The notes under the pieces: model-generated
What the model was told of the DNA's origin: nothing
Seen by the model: only the letters and a program-made list of their open reading frames with translations
Database searches by the model: none
NCBI GenBank assembly: GCA_949292785.1
Contig: CASFBK010000002.1
Span: forward strand, 62,001-126,000
Reading direction: 5' to 3'
DNA length: 64,000 nt
Source: an uncultured Eubacteriales bacterium
Lineage (GTDB): Bacteria > Bacillota > Clostridia > Lachnospirales > Lachnospiraceae
Program-made: the position numbers and the translations under genes
Shown: one piece after another, positions 37,019 through 46,605 of the stretch
Layout of the letters: each line of letters starts with the position of its first letter
Position numbering within the stretch: the first letter of the stretch is position 1

Positions 37019-38374
37019 ATGCAGATTATCATTGTGGGTTGTGGAAATGTAGGAACAACCCTGACAGAGCAGTTAAGTAAGGAAGGACATAATATTAGCG
37101 TAGTTGATATAAATGCCGCAAAGGCAGAGGATGTGTCAAACCGCTATGATGTAATGGGAATCGTAGGAAATGGAGCCAGTTTCCTGGTTCAGAATGAAGC
37201 CGGAATCAGTGATGCAGATTTAATGATTGCAGTTACTGCTTCGGATGAATTGAATTTATTGTGCTGTTTGATTGCAAAAAAAGCAGGAGACTGCCATACC
37301 ATTGCCCGGGTGCGTAATCCCCTTTATAATAGGGAAATTGCGTTTATCAAGGAAGAACTGGGATTGTCCATGGTGATTAATCCGGAACAGGCAGCCGCAA
37401 ATGAAATTGCAAGACTGTTAAAGTTCCCATCTGCCATTAAAGTAGATACCTTTGCAAAGGGAAAGGTAGAACTGCTGAAATGTAAACTGAGTGAAGATTC
37501 CATTCTGGCAGGACGGCCCTTGACAGATATATCTGCAAAGCTTCACTGTGACGTACTGATTTGTACCGTAGAACGAGGAGAAGAGGTATTTATTCCCTCC
37601 GGAAATTTTGAACTTCAGGCAAAAGATGTTATCTCCGTAGTAGCCTCTCCGAAAAAGGCAAATGAATTTTTTAAGAAAATAGGAATGGCGACGAACCGTA
37701 TAAAGAGCTGTATGGTGGTTGGCGGTGGCGAGACTACATATTATCTTGCCAAGCAGTTGTTACCCATGGGAATTGAGGTAAAGATTATCGAGCAGAGCAA
37801 GGAAAGATGTAATGAGTTGAGTGAGCTGCTTCCCCAGGCAATGATTATTTATGGAGATGGTACAGAGCGTAATCTGCTACATGAGGAAGGGCTTGAAAAG
37901 GCTCAGGCATTTGTAGCATGGACGAATCTGGATGAAGAGAATATTATGCTTACTCTCTTTGCCAAAAGTATTTCCAAAGCAAAGAATGTAACCAAGATAC
38001 ATCGAATCGAGTATGACGAGATTATTGAAAGTCTCGATTTGGGAAGTGTGCTGTATCCGAAAAATATTACGGCAGAATACATTGTACAGTATGTCCGTGC
38101 GATGCAAAATTCCATTGGAAGTAATGTGGAAACATTATATCAGCTGATTGAAAATAAAGTAGAGGCATTAGAATTCAGAGTGCATGACCAGTCAGAGCTT
38201 ATTGGTATTCCATTAAAGGAATTACGGCTTAAGGATCATTTGCTGGTGGCATGTATCAACCGGCGGGGCAAGATTATTACTCCGGGTGGACAAGATACCA
38301 TAGAAGTGGGCGATACCGTAATTGTAGTAACAACAAACCGTGGTTTCCACGATTTAAAGGATATTTTAAAGTAA
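37019..38374 (+). CDS. trkA: Trk potassium uptake regulatory protein TrkA
   Basis: 451 residues with two tandem RCK units. The first NAD-binding site is MQIIIVGCGNVGTTLTEQL with NGASFLVQNEAGISDADL, the second is VVGGGETTYYLAKQLL with YGDGTERNLLHEEGL; each is followed by a TrkA-C lobe. TrkA is the cytoplasmic gating subunit for the TrkH channel encoded next. GGAGG precedes the ATG. Confidence 0.95.
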   Translation: MQIIIVGCGNVGTTLTEQLSKEGHNISVVDINAAKAEDVSNRYDVMGIVGNGASFLVQNEAGISDADLMIAVTASDELNLLCCLIAKKAGDCHTIARVRNPLYNREIAFIKEELGLSMVINPEQAAANEIARLLKFPSAIKVDTFAKGKVELLKCKLSEDSILAGRPLTDISAKLHCDVLICTVERGEEVFIPSGNFELQAKDVISVVASPKKANEFFKKIGMATNRIKSCMVVGGGETTYYLAKQLLPMGIEVKIIEQSKERCNELSELLPQAMIIYGDGTERNLLHEEGLEKAQAFVAWTNLDEENIMLTLFAKSISKAKNVTKIHRIEYDEIIESLDLGSVLYPKNITAEYIVQYVRAMQNSIGSNVETLYQLIENKVEALEFRVHDQSELIGIPLKELRLKDHLLVACINRRGKIITPGGQDTIEVGDTVIVVTTNRGFHDLKDILK

Positions 38375-38396
38375 CCGGAAGGAATGGAGTAGAGGG

Positions 38397-39836
38397 ATGA
38401 ATTATTCAATTATCAGATATATTCTTTGCCGGGTGTTAGAATTTCAGGCATTGTTTTTATTACTTCCCTGTATCGTTGCAGTATGCTATGGTGAAAAACA
38501 GGGCTGGATTTATCTTTTCGTAGCAGCGGGCTGCCTGCTGATTGGCGGACTGGGCAAGCTGAAAAAGCCAAAAAGTACAGTGTTCTATGCCAGAGAAGGC
38601 TTTGTAACCGTTTCCTTAAGCTGGATTATGATGAGTATTACCGGTGCGCTCCCCTTTTATTTTACGGGAGAATTTCCTACCTATACGGATGCGCTGTTTG
38701 AAACAATTTCCGGTTTTACTACAACCGGAGCAAGTATTTTGAGTGATGTAGAGGCATTGTCAAGGTGCACCATGTTCTGGCGGTGCTTTACCCACTGGAT
38801 TGGCGGCATGGGAGTGCTGGTACTGATATTGGCAATCCTTCCTCTTGCCGGAGGATACAATATGTACCTGATGCGGGCAGAAAGCCCGGGACCTACAGTT
38901 GGAAAGCTGGTTCCGCGTGTCCGTCATACCGCAAGAATTTTATATCAGATGTATGTATTGATGACGATTATAGAAATCATTACCTTACTGATAGCCGGAA
39001 TGTCCTTATACGATTCCCTGACCCTTTCCTTTGGTACGGCAGGTACCGGAGGATTTGGACTTCTCAATACCGGCGCGGCGGAATATTCCGCCACAGTACA
39101 GATTATTCTTACGGTATTTATGATACTGTTTGGGATCAACTTTAACGTATACTTTTTGATACGGGAGCGCAGAGGAAAAGAGGCCATAAAGCACGAAGAA
39201 ATGCGGTATTATCTTGGAGTAATAGCAGTAGCGGTTATTCTGATTACGGTAAATGTAAAAGATTATTTTGGAAGTATTGCAGAGGCTGTGCGCCATGTAG
39301 CATTTCAGGTGGCATCTATTATCACCACCACAGGATTTTCTACCACAGACTTTAACAAGTGGCCGGAGTTTTCTAAGTTTATTCTAGTGGTGCTGATGTT
39401 TGTGGGAGCCTGTGCAGGAAGTACCGGAGGAGGAATCAAGGTATCGCGTGTCATGACCATGGCGAAGCTTGCAAAAAATGAATTTTCCTATTTGATTCAT
39501 CCCAAGCGGGTACGTCAGATTTATATGGAAAAGCGTGTTGTAAATAAGGAAACACTGCGTTCTATCTCTGTATTTTTTATTGCATATACCTTTATTTATG
39601 CCATATCAGTGCTGCTGATTTCTCTGGACAATTTGGACTTTACGACTAATTTTACGGCAGTAGCGGCTACTTTGAACAATATAGGACCGGGACTTGGAAT
39701 GGTAGGTCCTTCCAGTAATTTTTCCGTATATTCTACGCCGGAAAAATATGTATTAATGTTTGACATGCTGGCCGGACGTTTGGAGTTGTTCCCGATGCTG
39801 TTATTATTTGCACCGTCAACCTGGAAACGCAATTAA
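38397..39836 (+). CDS. trkH: Trk potassium transporter membrane subunit TrkH
   Basis: 479 residues with about ten membrane helices. The selectivity-filter loops are TISGFTTTGAS, FGTAGTGGFG, ITTTGFSTTDF and NNIGPGLG, the four pore repeats of the Trk/Ktr/HKT family; CAGSTGGGIK lies before the third-to-fourth helix linker. With TrkA it takes up potassium. It begins 22 bases after trkA, so the two form an operon. Confidence 0.95.
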   Translation: MNYSIIRYILCRVLEFQALFLLLPCIVAVCYGEKQGWIYLFVAAGCLLIGGLGKLKKPKSTVFYAREGFVTVSLSWIMMSITGALPFYFTGEFPTYTDALFETISGFTTTGASILSDVEALSRCTMFWRCFTHWIGGMGVLVLILAILPLAGGYNMYLMRAESPGPTVGKLVPRVRHTARILYQMYVLMTIIEIITLLIAGMSLYDSLTLSFGTAGTGGFGLLNTGAAEYSATVQIILTVFMILFGINFNVYFLIRERRGKEAIKHEEMRYYLGVIAVAVILITVNVKDYFGSIAEAVRHVAFQVASIITTTGFSTTDFNKWPEFSKFILVVLMFVGACAGSTGGGIKVSRVMTMAKLAKNEFSYLIHPKRVRQIYMEKRVVNKETLRSISVFFIAYTFIYAISVLLISLDNLDFTTNFTAVAATLNNIGPGLGMVGPSSNFSVYSTPEKYVLMFDMLAGRLELFPMLLLFAPSTWKRN

Positions 39837-39854
39837 AAGAAAGAAGTGTTTATC

Positions 39855-40085
39855 ATGCGTCAAATGGAATTTAAAATGGAGCGGACAGGCCTTTTGAAAG
39901 AGGGAGATGTTCTGCCTGTCACAGAAGGAAAACTGCCTACTTCTTATTACTATACGTTAGGAAAGGCATATGCCATGTCTGCAAACTATACTTTTAGTGA
40001 ACGCTTACAGTCCAGAGAAGGGAAAGTAGTGAAAGTACATGAGACCCCCAAAGGATTTTTTGTGACGGTAGAGTTTGATGAATAG
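39855..40085 (+). CDS. Small conserved-looking protein, unknown
   Basis: 76 residues from the ATG at 39855, with only a weak AGAAAG site. It contains [21 protein letters not shown] and [24 protein letters not shown], suggesting a small beta-barrel. I do not recognise the family. It lies 18 bases after trkH and 10 bases before the hydrogenase-type regulator, so it belongs to one of these two units. Confidence 0.7.
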   Translation: MRQMEFKMERTGLLKEGDVLPVTEGKLPTSYYYTLGKAYAMSANYTFSERLQSREGKVVKVHETPKGFFVTVEFDE

Positions 40086-40095
40086 GAAGGTGCAT

Positions 40096-40344
40096 ATGGA
40101 GACAAGAGTTGCCATTATTGGAATTATTGTAGAGGAAGAATCTTCTGTAAATGAGCTGAACCGGATTCTGCACGAATATGGCAGTTATATCATCGGAAGA
40201 ATGGGGATTCCTTATCATAAAAAAGAAATTAATATTATCAGTATTGCAGTAGATGCGCCGCAGGATGTGATAAGCGCCCTTGCCGGAAAGCTGGGCAAGC
40301 TGCCGGGTGTCAGCAGTAAAGCGGCCTATACACGTAAGCAATGA
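40096..40344 (+). CDS. TM1266-family iron-only hydrogenase system regulator
   Basis: 82 residues from the ATG at 40096 with GGAAGG before it. The sequence METRVAIIGIIVEEESSVNELN, GSYIIGRMGIPYHKKEINIISIAVDAP and LGKLPGVSSK follows the NikR/ACT-like fold of the small regulator found with hydE, hydF and hydG. It stands directly upstream of hydF, which supports the call. Its ligand is unknown. Confidence 0.88.
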   Translation: METRVAIIGIIVEEESSVNELNRILHEYGSYIIGRMGIPYHKKEINIISIAVDAPQDVISALAGKLGKLPGVSSKAAYTRKQ

Positions 40345-40351
40345 GTAGAAT

Positions 40352-40453
40352 TCGTAACAAAGCCGCCTGGTAAGCTCGAAAAGACCTCGCTAACGGCGGC
40401 GGCATGTATCGCACGTAAGCGACCAAAATACGGTCGCTAAGTGCTCGTAACAA
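40352..40453. repeat. Hairpin-rich insert flanked by TCGTAACAA direct repeats
   Basis: TCGTAACAA occurs at 40352-40360 and again at 40445-40453. Between them are GCCGCC pairing with GGCGGC and a strong hairpin GCAC-TAAGCGACC with GGTCGCTAAGTGC (about 40400-40444). There is no T-run. It separates the TM1266-type regulator from hydF and ends just at the hydF ribosome binding site. It could be a small insertion with target duplication or a structured leader. Confidence 0.5.
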
Positions 40454-40463
40454 GGAGGACACA

Positions 40464-41672
40464 ATGGGATTAAATAGTACACCGTCTGCAGACCGGGTGC
40501 ATATCGGTTTTTTCGGTAGAAGAAATGCAGGAAAGTCCAGCGTAGTGAATGCAGTGACCGGGCAGGAGCTGGCAGTCGTTTCCGAGGTAAAAGGAACCAC
40601 TACCGACCCGGTGCAAAAGGCAATGGAGCTGCTCCCCATGGGACCGGTGGTGATTATTGATACACCGGGCATTGATGATGAAGGAAGTCTGGGAGAACTC
40701 CGCGTCAGAAAAACAAAGCAGATTTTGAATAAAACAGACGTAGCCGTTCTGGTTGTAGATAAGACCGTGGGTATGACTGCGGTAGAAGAAGAACTGGTAG
40801 GGATTTTTCAGGAAAAAAAGATTCCTTATGTGGTAGTTTATAACAAACAGGATTTATCCGAATATAGTATTCCTAATGAGGAACACTATATTGAAGTCAG
40901 CGCGAAAACAGGATTTCAAATAGAAGCGTTAAAAGAAAAAATCGCACGGTTGGCGGTGACGGAAGAACCAAAGCTTAAGATTGTAGGAGATATCATAAAG
41001 CCTTCTGACTTTGTGGTTCTGGTAGTGCCGATTGATAAGGCGGCGCCTAAGGGAAGACTGATTCTTCCTCAGCAGCAGACGATTCGGGATATTTTAGAAT
41101 CGGATGCTACCGCTATCGTAGTAAAGGAATTTGAGCTCCGGGAGACCTTAGAACAGCTTGGAAAGAAGCCGTCATTGGTCATTACGGACAGTCAGGTGTT
41201 TGCCAAGGTCAGTGCAGATACCCCGAGAGATATTCCTCTTACGTCCTTTTCCATTCTGTTTGCGCGGTATAAAGGGAATTTACAGACTGTAGTGCAGGGG
41301 GCTGCGGCGATTGAAACCTTGCAGGATGGAGATAAAGTATTGATATCCGAAGGCTGTACCCACCACCGGCAGTGTGACGACATTGGTTCGGTAAAGATTC
41401 CCAGGTGGCTGAAAAATTATACTAGGAAAGAATTGCAGATAGAATTGTCATCAGGAACAGAATTCCCTGAGGACTTGTCCTCGTATAAGCTGATTATCCA
41501 CTGTGGCGGCTGTATGCTGAATGAACGGGAAATGAAGTACCGCCTGAAATGCGCAGGCGACCAGAATGTACCAATTACCAACTATGGAATTGCCATTGCA
41601 TATATGCAGGGAATTTTAAGACGGAGTGTGGAAGTTTTCCCGCACATTCTGGCAGAGCTGCCGGAGGAGTAG
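40464..41672 (+). CDS. hydF: [FeFe]-hydrogenase H-cluster maturation GTPase HydF
   Basis: 402 residues. The N-terminal GTPase has GRRNAGKSS, IDTPGIDDEG and NKQD; a dimerisation domain follows; the C-terminal cluster-binding part has EGCTHHRQCDDIG and HCGGCMLNEREMKYR, the Cys/His ligands of the HydF [4Fe-4S] cluster. HydF is the scaffold on which the diiron subcluster, made by HydG and HydE, is assembled before insertion into HydA. AAGGAGG precedes the ATG. hydE, hydG and the hydrogenase itself are not in the window. Confidence 0.95.
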   Translation: MGLNSTPSADRVHIGFFGRRNAGKSSVVNAVTGQELAVVSEVKGTTTDPVQKAMELLPMGPVVIIDTPGIDDEGSLGELRVRKTKQILNKTDVAVLVVDKTVGMTAVEEELVGIFQEKKIPYVVVYNKQDLSEYSIPNEEHYIEVSAKTGFQIEALKEKIARLAVTEEPKLKIVGDIIKPSDFVVLVVPIDKAAPKGRLILPQQQTIRDILESDATAIVVKEFELRETLEQLGKKPSLVITDSQVFAKVSADTPRDIPLTSFSILFARYKGNLQTVVQGAAAIETLQDGDKVLISEGCTHHRQCDDIGSVKIPRWLKNYTRKELQIELSSGTEFPEDLSSYKLIIHCGGCMLNEREMKYRLKCAGDQNVPITNYGIAIAYMQGILRRSVEVFPHILAELPEE

Positions 41673-41716
41673 GAAGAAGAAAACGCACAGCCCGGAAGGA
41701 AGAAGCGGGAGGAAAA

Positions 41717-43054
41717 ATGGAGAAATTATACGGAAAACAGACAAGGCTTGCAGAAGAAAACTTTCGGTTAGGGGGCAGAAAGGTAAATTCCGGATTGATT
41801 TATGCCATGGTAGAGGTGAAAAAGGCTGCGGCAATGACATATCAAAAGCTGTTGCCAGAGAAAAGAGAATTGTATCAGGCAATGGAACGTGCCTGTGATG
41901 TTATATTAGCAGGCAGGCAGCAGGAGGGAAGCATAGCCGGAATCCCCTTTGAACAAGTATTTGTGACAGAAGCCTTGCAGGGGGGAGCCGGAACCTCTAC
42001 CCATATGAATGTCAATGAGGTACTGGCAACGTTGGCAGAAAAAGAGTTATGTAAACAACATGGAGTGACAGAATCGGGAGAGGCAGAATGGGTACATCCC
42101 TTAGATGATATCAACCGCGGGCAGTCCACCAATGATGTATACCCTACTGCACTGCGTATCGCAGCAATTCAAAAACTGAGGGTCTTAAGCGAGGAGTGCG
42201 CCATGCTTCAGACCGCTTTGCAGGAAAAGGAAAACCAGTATGATGTGGTAAAAAAATTGGGGCGGACAGAGCTGATGGATGCAGTTCCCATTACTCTTGG
42301 AAATGAGTTCGGCGCCTATGCCCAGGCGATTGCCAGAGACCGTTGGCGGCTTTATAAGGTAGAAGAACGTCTGCGGCAGACCAATCTCGGCGGAACTGCC
42401 GTAGGAACCGGGGATAACAGCAGTCATAAGTATCAGGCAATGGTGATAGAAAATCTGCGGGACATTACCGGAATCGGCTTGGCGCTGGCGGAATATCCCA
42501 TGGATATGACCCAGAATCAGGATGTATTTGTGGAAGTGTCAGGACTGTTAAAGGCGCTGGCGGTAAATCTTATGAAGATAGCCAATGACCTGCGTCTGAT
42601 GAACAGCGGACCGGATGGAGGCTTAGGTGAAATCAGTCTTGCCAAAATGCAGGCAGGAAGTACCATTATGCCGGGAAAAGTGAATCCGGTCATGGCAGAG
42701 ATGACGATGCAGGTATCCATGAAGGTCATGGCAAATGATATGGCGATTACTATGGCGGCAGCCCACGGAGAGTTTGAACTGAATGCATTTTTGCCTTTGG
42801 TGGCAGATGCATTGTTAGAAAGTCTGGAGCTTTTAACGGGTACGGTTCGATTGTTCCGGGAGAAATGCGTAAAAACACTGGAAGCCCATGAGAAACGCTG
42901 CAGAGAGCTTTTGGAGCGTTCTCATGCCTTTGCTACGGAATATACCAAGCGGCTTGGATACGATAACGTGGCAGAGCTGGTAGAAAAGTATGGAGAAAAT
43001 TCTGCACAGATAAAGGAAAAGCTAAAAGAGCTTGCGAGAGAAGAGGACAGATAA
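41717..43054 (+). CDS. Aspartate ammonia-lyase-like enzyme of the hydrogenase-maturation cluster
   Basis: 445 residues of the fumarase/aspartase superfamily. GGAGTSTHMNVNEVLA, DDINRGQSTNDVYPT, LGGTAVGTGDN and the flexible-loop signature GSTIMPGKVNP are all present, which fits aspartase or a close relative. GGGAGG precedes the ATG at 41717. A paralogue of this type is often found with hydE, hydF and hydG in Clostridia. An ammonia-releasing role in H-cluster bridge synthesis is possible, but this is inference; ordinary aspartase is the alternative. It follows hydF by 44 bases. Confidence 0.85.
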   Translation: MEKLYGKQTRLAEENFRLGGRKVNSGLIYAMVEVKKAAAMTYQKLLPEKRELYQAMERACDVILAGRQQEGSIAGIPFEQVFVTEALQGGAGTSTHMNVNEVLATLAEKELCKQHGVTESGEAEWVHPLDDINRGQSTNDVYPTALRIAAIQKLRVLSEECAMLQTALQEKENQYDVVKKLGRTELMDAVPITLGNEFGAYAQAIARDRWRLYKVEERLRQTNLGGTAVGTGDNSSHKYQAMVIENLRDITGIGLALAEYPMDMTQNQDVFVEVSGLLKALAVNLMKIANDLRLMNSGPDGGLGEISLAKMQAGSTIMPGKVNPVMAEMTMQVSMKVMANDMAITMAAAHGEFELNAFLPLVADALLESLELLTGTVRLFREKCVKTLEAHEKRCRELLERSHAFATEYTKRLGYDNVAELVEKYGENSAQIKEKLKELAREEDR

Positions 43055-43083
43055 AAAAGTATCGGGAGGGTTACAAAAGAAGA

Positions 43084-43105
43084 AAAGCGGGAGGGGTCCC
43101 GCTTT
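43084..43105 (+). other. Short hairpin before sulP
   Basis: AAAGCGGGA pairs perfectly with TCCCGCTTT over a GGGG loop. The bases after it are GAATTAC, not a T-run, so it is a weak terminator or an mRNA 5' structure. Confidence 0.5.
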
Positions 43106-43126
43106 GAATTACAGAGGAGAAAAGTT

Positions 43127-44791
43127 ATGGAAAAATTAGTACCAAAGCTGTTCACCACCATGAAAGACTACACAAAAGAACAGTTTGTAAAAGATGTAAT
43201 TGCAGGAATTATTGTGGCAATCATTGCGTTGCCGTTATCTATCGCACTGGCGTTAGCCTCCGGTGTCACACCGGAAAAGGGAATCTATACGGCTATTACC
43301 GCAGGATTTGTGATTTCCTTTCTGGGAGGTTCCAGAGTTCAGATTGCAGGACCAACAGCGGCATTTGCAACTATCGTAGCAGGAATTGTAGCAAAAAACG
43401 GTATGGAAGGACTGATTGTTGCTACGGTCATGGCAGGAATCATTCTGATTCTTATGGGCTTACTGCGTCTGGGAAATCTGATTAAGTTCATTCCTTATAC
43501 CATTACTACGGGATTTACCAGTGGAATTGCAGTTACGATTCTGGTAGGGCAGATTAAGGATTTTCTGGGACTTACCGTAGTCACCGAAGAACCGCTGATT
43601 GCCACCACAGATAAGTTAAAAGCGGTGTTTCAGTTTATTGACACCTTTAACTGGCAGGCATTTCTGGTGGGGATGGTCTGTCTTGCTATTTTGATTTTCT
43701 GGCAGTATATGCCGGGATTTTTCAAAAAGATTCCGCCGTCCTTGATTGCGGTCTTAGTGGGAATCGGTATGGTAAGCGGACTGGACATGAAAGTAAATAC
43801 CATTGGAGATTTATATGAAATATCAAGTAAGCTTCCGAAATTTTCCATGCCGTCATTTTCCTTTGGGATGGTGCAGGAATTATTACCGGATGCCTTTACC
43901 ATTGCCATTCTTGCAGCCATTGAATCGCTGTTATCCTGTGTGGTAGCGGACAGTATGGTAAATGGACGTCATCGTTCCAATATGGAATTAATCGCCCAGG
44001 GAGCCGGAAATATTACTTCTGCATTGTTTGGCGGAATCCCGGCAACCGGTGCCATTGCAAGAACCGCAGCAAATGTAAAAAACGGTGGACGTACTCCTGT
44101 AGCCGGAATGGTACATGCCGTGACTTTGCTTCTGATTCTTGTGGTATTGATGCCTTATGCAGCCCTTATCCCAATGCCTGCCATTGCAGCAATTTTATTT
44201 ATGGTAGCCTATAACATGAGCGAATGGAGAAAGTTTTTTCATTTATTAAAAACCTCACCGAAGAGCGACATTATTGTCCTGGTATCCACCTTTGTGCTGA
44301 CGGTAGTATTCGATTTGGTAGTGGCAATCGAGGTAGGTATCGTACTGGCAGCTATGCTGTTCATGAAGCGGATGAGTGAAGAAACAGAAGTAGAGGGATG
44401 GAAATATGTAGATGAGGAAGAGGATAATGACCCTGACAGTATTTCCTTAAGAGTCGTACCAAAGGGAACGATTGTGTATGAAATCAGCGGACCGCTGTTT
44501 TTTGGTGCAGCAGATAAGATACTGAAGATTTCCCTGGCAGAAACGGACAAATGTCTGGTGCTTCGTATGCGAAGTGTAAATGCTATTGACGCAACGGCAA
44601 TGCATTCTCTGGAAGAATTGTATCAGCAGTGTAAACGGAAAAAGATTACGCTGGTATTTTCTCATGTCAATGAACAGCCAAGAAAAGTCATGGAAAAGGA
44701 TGATTTTATAGAACTGGTGGGAGCAGAGAACTTCTGTGTACATATTGACGATGCCTTAGAACGGGCAAAAGCAGTGTGTGGGCAGAAATAG
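43127..44791 (+). CDS. SulP family anion transporter with STAS domain
   Basis: 554 residues. About 11-14 membrane helices occupy residues 20-410; DVIAGIIVAIIALPLSIALALASG and GGSRVQIAGPTAAF are the SulP signatures. A C-terminal STAS domain (about 435-550) contains IVYEISGPLFFGAADKI and RMRSVNAIDATAMHSLEEL. SulP carriers move sulfate, bicarbonate or dicarboxylates; the substrate is not determined here. AGAGGAG precedes the ATG. The two-component genes follow at 44829 on the same strand, after a 37-base gap. Confidence 0.92.
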   Translation: MEKLVPKLFTTMKDYTKEQFVKDVIAGIIVAIIALPLSIALALASGVTPEKGIYTAITAGFVISFLGGSRVQIAGPTAAFATIVAGIVAKNGMEGLIVATVMAGIILILMGLLRLGNLIKFIPYTITTGFTSGIAVTILVGQIKDFLGLTVVTEEPLIATTDKLKAVFQFIDTFNWQAFLVGMVCLAILIFWQYMPGFFKKIPPSLIAVLVGIGMVSGLDMKVNTIGDLYEISSKLPKFSMPSFSFGMVQELLPDAFTIAILAAIESLLSCVVADSMVNGRHRSNMELIAQGAGNITSALFGGIPATGAIARTAANVKNGGRTPVAGMVHAVTLLLILVVLMPYAALIPMPAIAAILFMVAYNMSEWRKFFHLLKTSPKSDIIVLVSTFVLTVVFDLVVAIEVGIVLAAMLFMKRMSEETEVEGWKYVDEEEDNDPDSISLRVVPKGTIVYEISGPLFFGAADKILKISLAETDKCLVLRMRSVNAIDATAMHSLEELYQQCKRKKITLVFSHVNEQPRKVMEKDDFIELVGAENFCVHIDDALERAKAVCGQK

Positions 44792-44828
44792 TCTGCGATA
44801 GTAAAAAATGCAGAGGGAGGAACGTGTT

Positions 44829-45524
44829 ATGGAACACATTCTGGTGGTAGATGATGAAAAAGAAGTAGCAGACCTGTTGGAACTGTATCTGTCCAATGAG
44901 GGATTTACCGTTCATAAATTTTATAATGGAACAGAAGCACTGGAATGTGTGAGGGAGCAGAAGCTGGAACTGGCGCTTTTGGATATCATGCTGCCGGATA
45001 TAGATGGGTTTAAGCTGTGCCGTGAGATTCGAAAAGACTATTTTTTCCCTATCATTATGCTGACTGCCAAAGTAGAAGATATTGATAAAATCAACGGCTT
45101 GATGCAGGGGGCAGATGATTATGTCACAAAGCCCTTTAATCCCCTCGAGGTAGTAGCAAGGGTGAAGACCCAGCTGCGGCGTTATCATAACTATAACCAG
45201 TCAGCGGAAAAGCCCCAGAGATTAGAAGAATTGGATATCCGGGGACTTACTATTAGCAAAAGAACGCATGCGTGCAGCTTGTATGGAAAGAAGCTGGAGC
45301 TGACACCACGGGAATTTTCGATTCTTTGGTATCTGTGTGAGCATCAGGGGCAGGTGGTTCCATCAGAAGAGCTCTTTGAAGCGGTCTGGAAAGAAAAGTA
45401 TCTGGATAATAACAATACAGTAATGGCACATGTAGGACGTCTGCGGGAAAAAATGCAGGATTCCTATAAAAATCATAAGTTTATTAAAACGGTTTGGGGG
45501 GTAGGTTATACCATTGAAAAATAA
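44829..45524 (+). CDS. OmpR-family response regulator, VanR-like
   Basis: 231 residues. The receiver has DD at 8-9, phospho-Asp52 in LALLDIMLPD, TAKVED with the switch Thr and KPFNPLEVVARVKTQLRR. The C-terminal winged helix ends KTVWGVGYTIEK. Composition and order follow VanR of the glycopeptide-resistance regulators. GGGAGG precedes the ATG at 44829. No vanHAX genes are near, so it likely controls cell-wall or unknown genes. It overlaps the kinase gene start by 11 bases. Confidence 0.88.
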   Translation: MEHILVVDDEKEVADLLELYLSNEGFTVHKFYNGTEALECVREQKLELALLDIMLPDIDGFKLCREIRKDYFFPIIMLTAKVEDIDKINGLMQGADDYVTKPFNPLEVVARVKTQLRRYHNYNQSAEKPQRLEELDIRGLTISKRTHACSLYGKKLELTPREFSILWYLCEHQGQVVPSEELFEAVWKEKYLDNNNTVMAHVGRLREKMQDSYKNHKFIKTVWGVGYTIEK

Positions 45525-46605
45525 GGTGGATATCAAAGGCGCCATTATAGAGCGTTTCTTTGGAAAAATGCTTCGGGCAGGGATTATTTATATTGTCATT
45601 TTAATTGCAGGTCTGTTTCTGGCAAAATCCATTCTGGGAAGCCGAAAATGGCAGACATGGGATGCGTTTTACTGGGAACTTCACTGGATACAGGATAATC
45701 AGGTTATTTGCGTTATTTTTTTATTTTTGGCGGGGCTGGTAGTTCTTGGGGTTTTTTACTGGATTTGTCTGTTGAATTATTTTCAGGAAGTCATGGAAGC
45801 CATGGAACAGTTGTCCGGCGAACACAGGCAGATTAAACTGCGGAAAGAACTAATAGAAGTCGAGCAGTATATGAACCAGGTGCAGGAGGACATTCATCGG
45901 AACGAACAGCTGGCAAGAGAAGCGGAGCAACGGAAAAATGATCTTGTAGTGTATCTTGCCCATGACTTAAAAACGCCTCTTACCTCTGTCATCGGTTATT
46001 TGACTTTGTTAAAAGAGGAGCGGGAGATTTCCAGAGAACTACAGGAAAAGTACCTTTCTATTTCGCTGGAAAAGGCGGAGCGTTTGGAAGAACTGATAAA
46101 TGAATTCTTTGAAATTACAAGGTTCAATCTGACACAGTTAGAGCTGGAGAAGACCAGTGTTTCTCTGAAAATGATGTTAGAGCAGATTGCCTATGAATTT
46201 AAGCCTATGCTGGCAGAAAAGGAATTGAACTGTGAAGTGACCGTAGAGCCGGCAGACTTAAAATTAATTTGCGATACGGACAAGATGCAGCGAGTGTTCG
46301 ACAATCTTCTTCGGAATGCAGTGTTTTATTGTTACGAAAAGAGCACAATCCATATATCAGCAGAAAAACAGAACGGTAAAATACGGATTCAGGTGGAAAA
46401 TGCCGGAACAGAGATTCCGAAGGAAAAGCTGGAGCGTATCTTTGAACAATTTTTCCGACTGGACAGCGCACGAAGCAGCAGAAGCGGCGGTGCCGGACTG
46501 GGACTTGCCATTGCAAAGGAAATTGTAGAGCTGCATCAGGGAAGAATCTGGGCAGAAAGTGCGGGAGAGAAGACCAGATTTATGATAGAATTACACTGCC
46601 CCTAA
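45514..46605 (+). CDS. Sensor histidine kinase, VanS-like
   Basis: 363 residues from a TTG inside the regulator's 3' end, with a run of G just upstream; a GTG 12 bases later is the alternative. Two membrane helices (about 20-40 and 67-90) enclose a short loop. The HisKA block VVYLAHDLKTPLTSVIGYLT holds His150 and LEELINEFFEITRFNLTQL matches VanS-type kinases. The ATPase has NLLRNAVFY, IRIQVENAGTEIPKE and SGGAGLGLAIAKEI. It partners the preceding regulator. The gene ends within a CTGCCCC/GGGGCAG hairpin (46590-46612) that lacks a T-run. Confidence 0.88.
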   Translation: MKNKVDIKGAIIERFFGKMLRAGIIYIVILIAGLFLAKSILGSRKWQTWDAFYWELHWIQDNQVICVIFLFLAGLVVLGVFYWICLLNYFQEVMEAMEQLSGEHRQIKLRKELIEVEQYMNQVQEDIHRNEQLAREAEQRKNDLVVYLAHDLKTPLTSVIGYLTLLKEEREISRELQEKYLSISLEKAERLEELINEFFEITRFNLTQLELEKTSVSLKMMLEQIAYEFKPMLAEKELNCEVTVEPADLKLICDTDKMQRVFDNLLRNAVFYCYEKSTIHISAEKQNGKIRIQVENAGTEIPKEKLERIFEQFFRLDSARSSRSGGAGLGLAIAKEIVELHQGRIWAESAGEKTRFMIELHCP

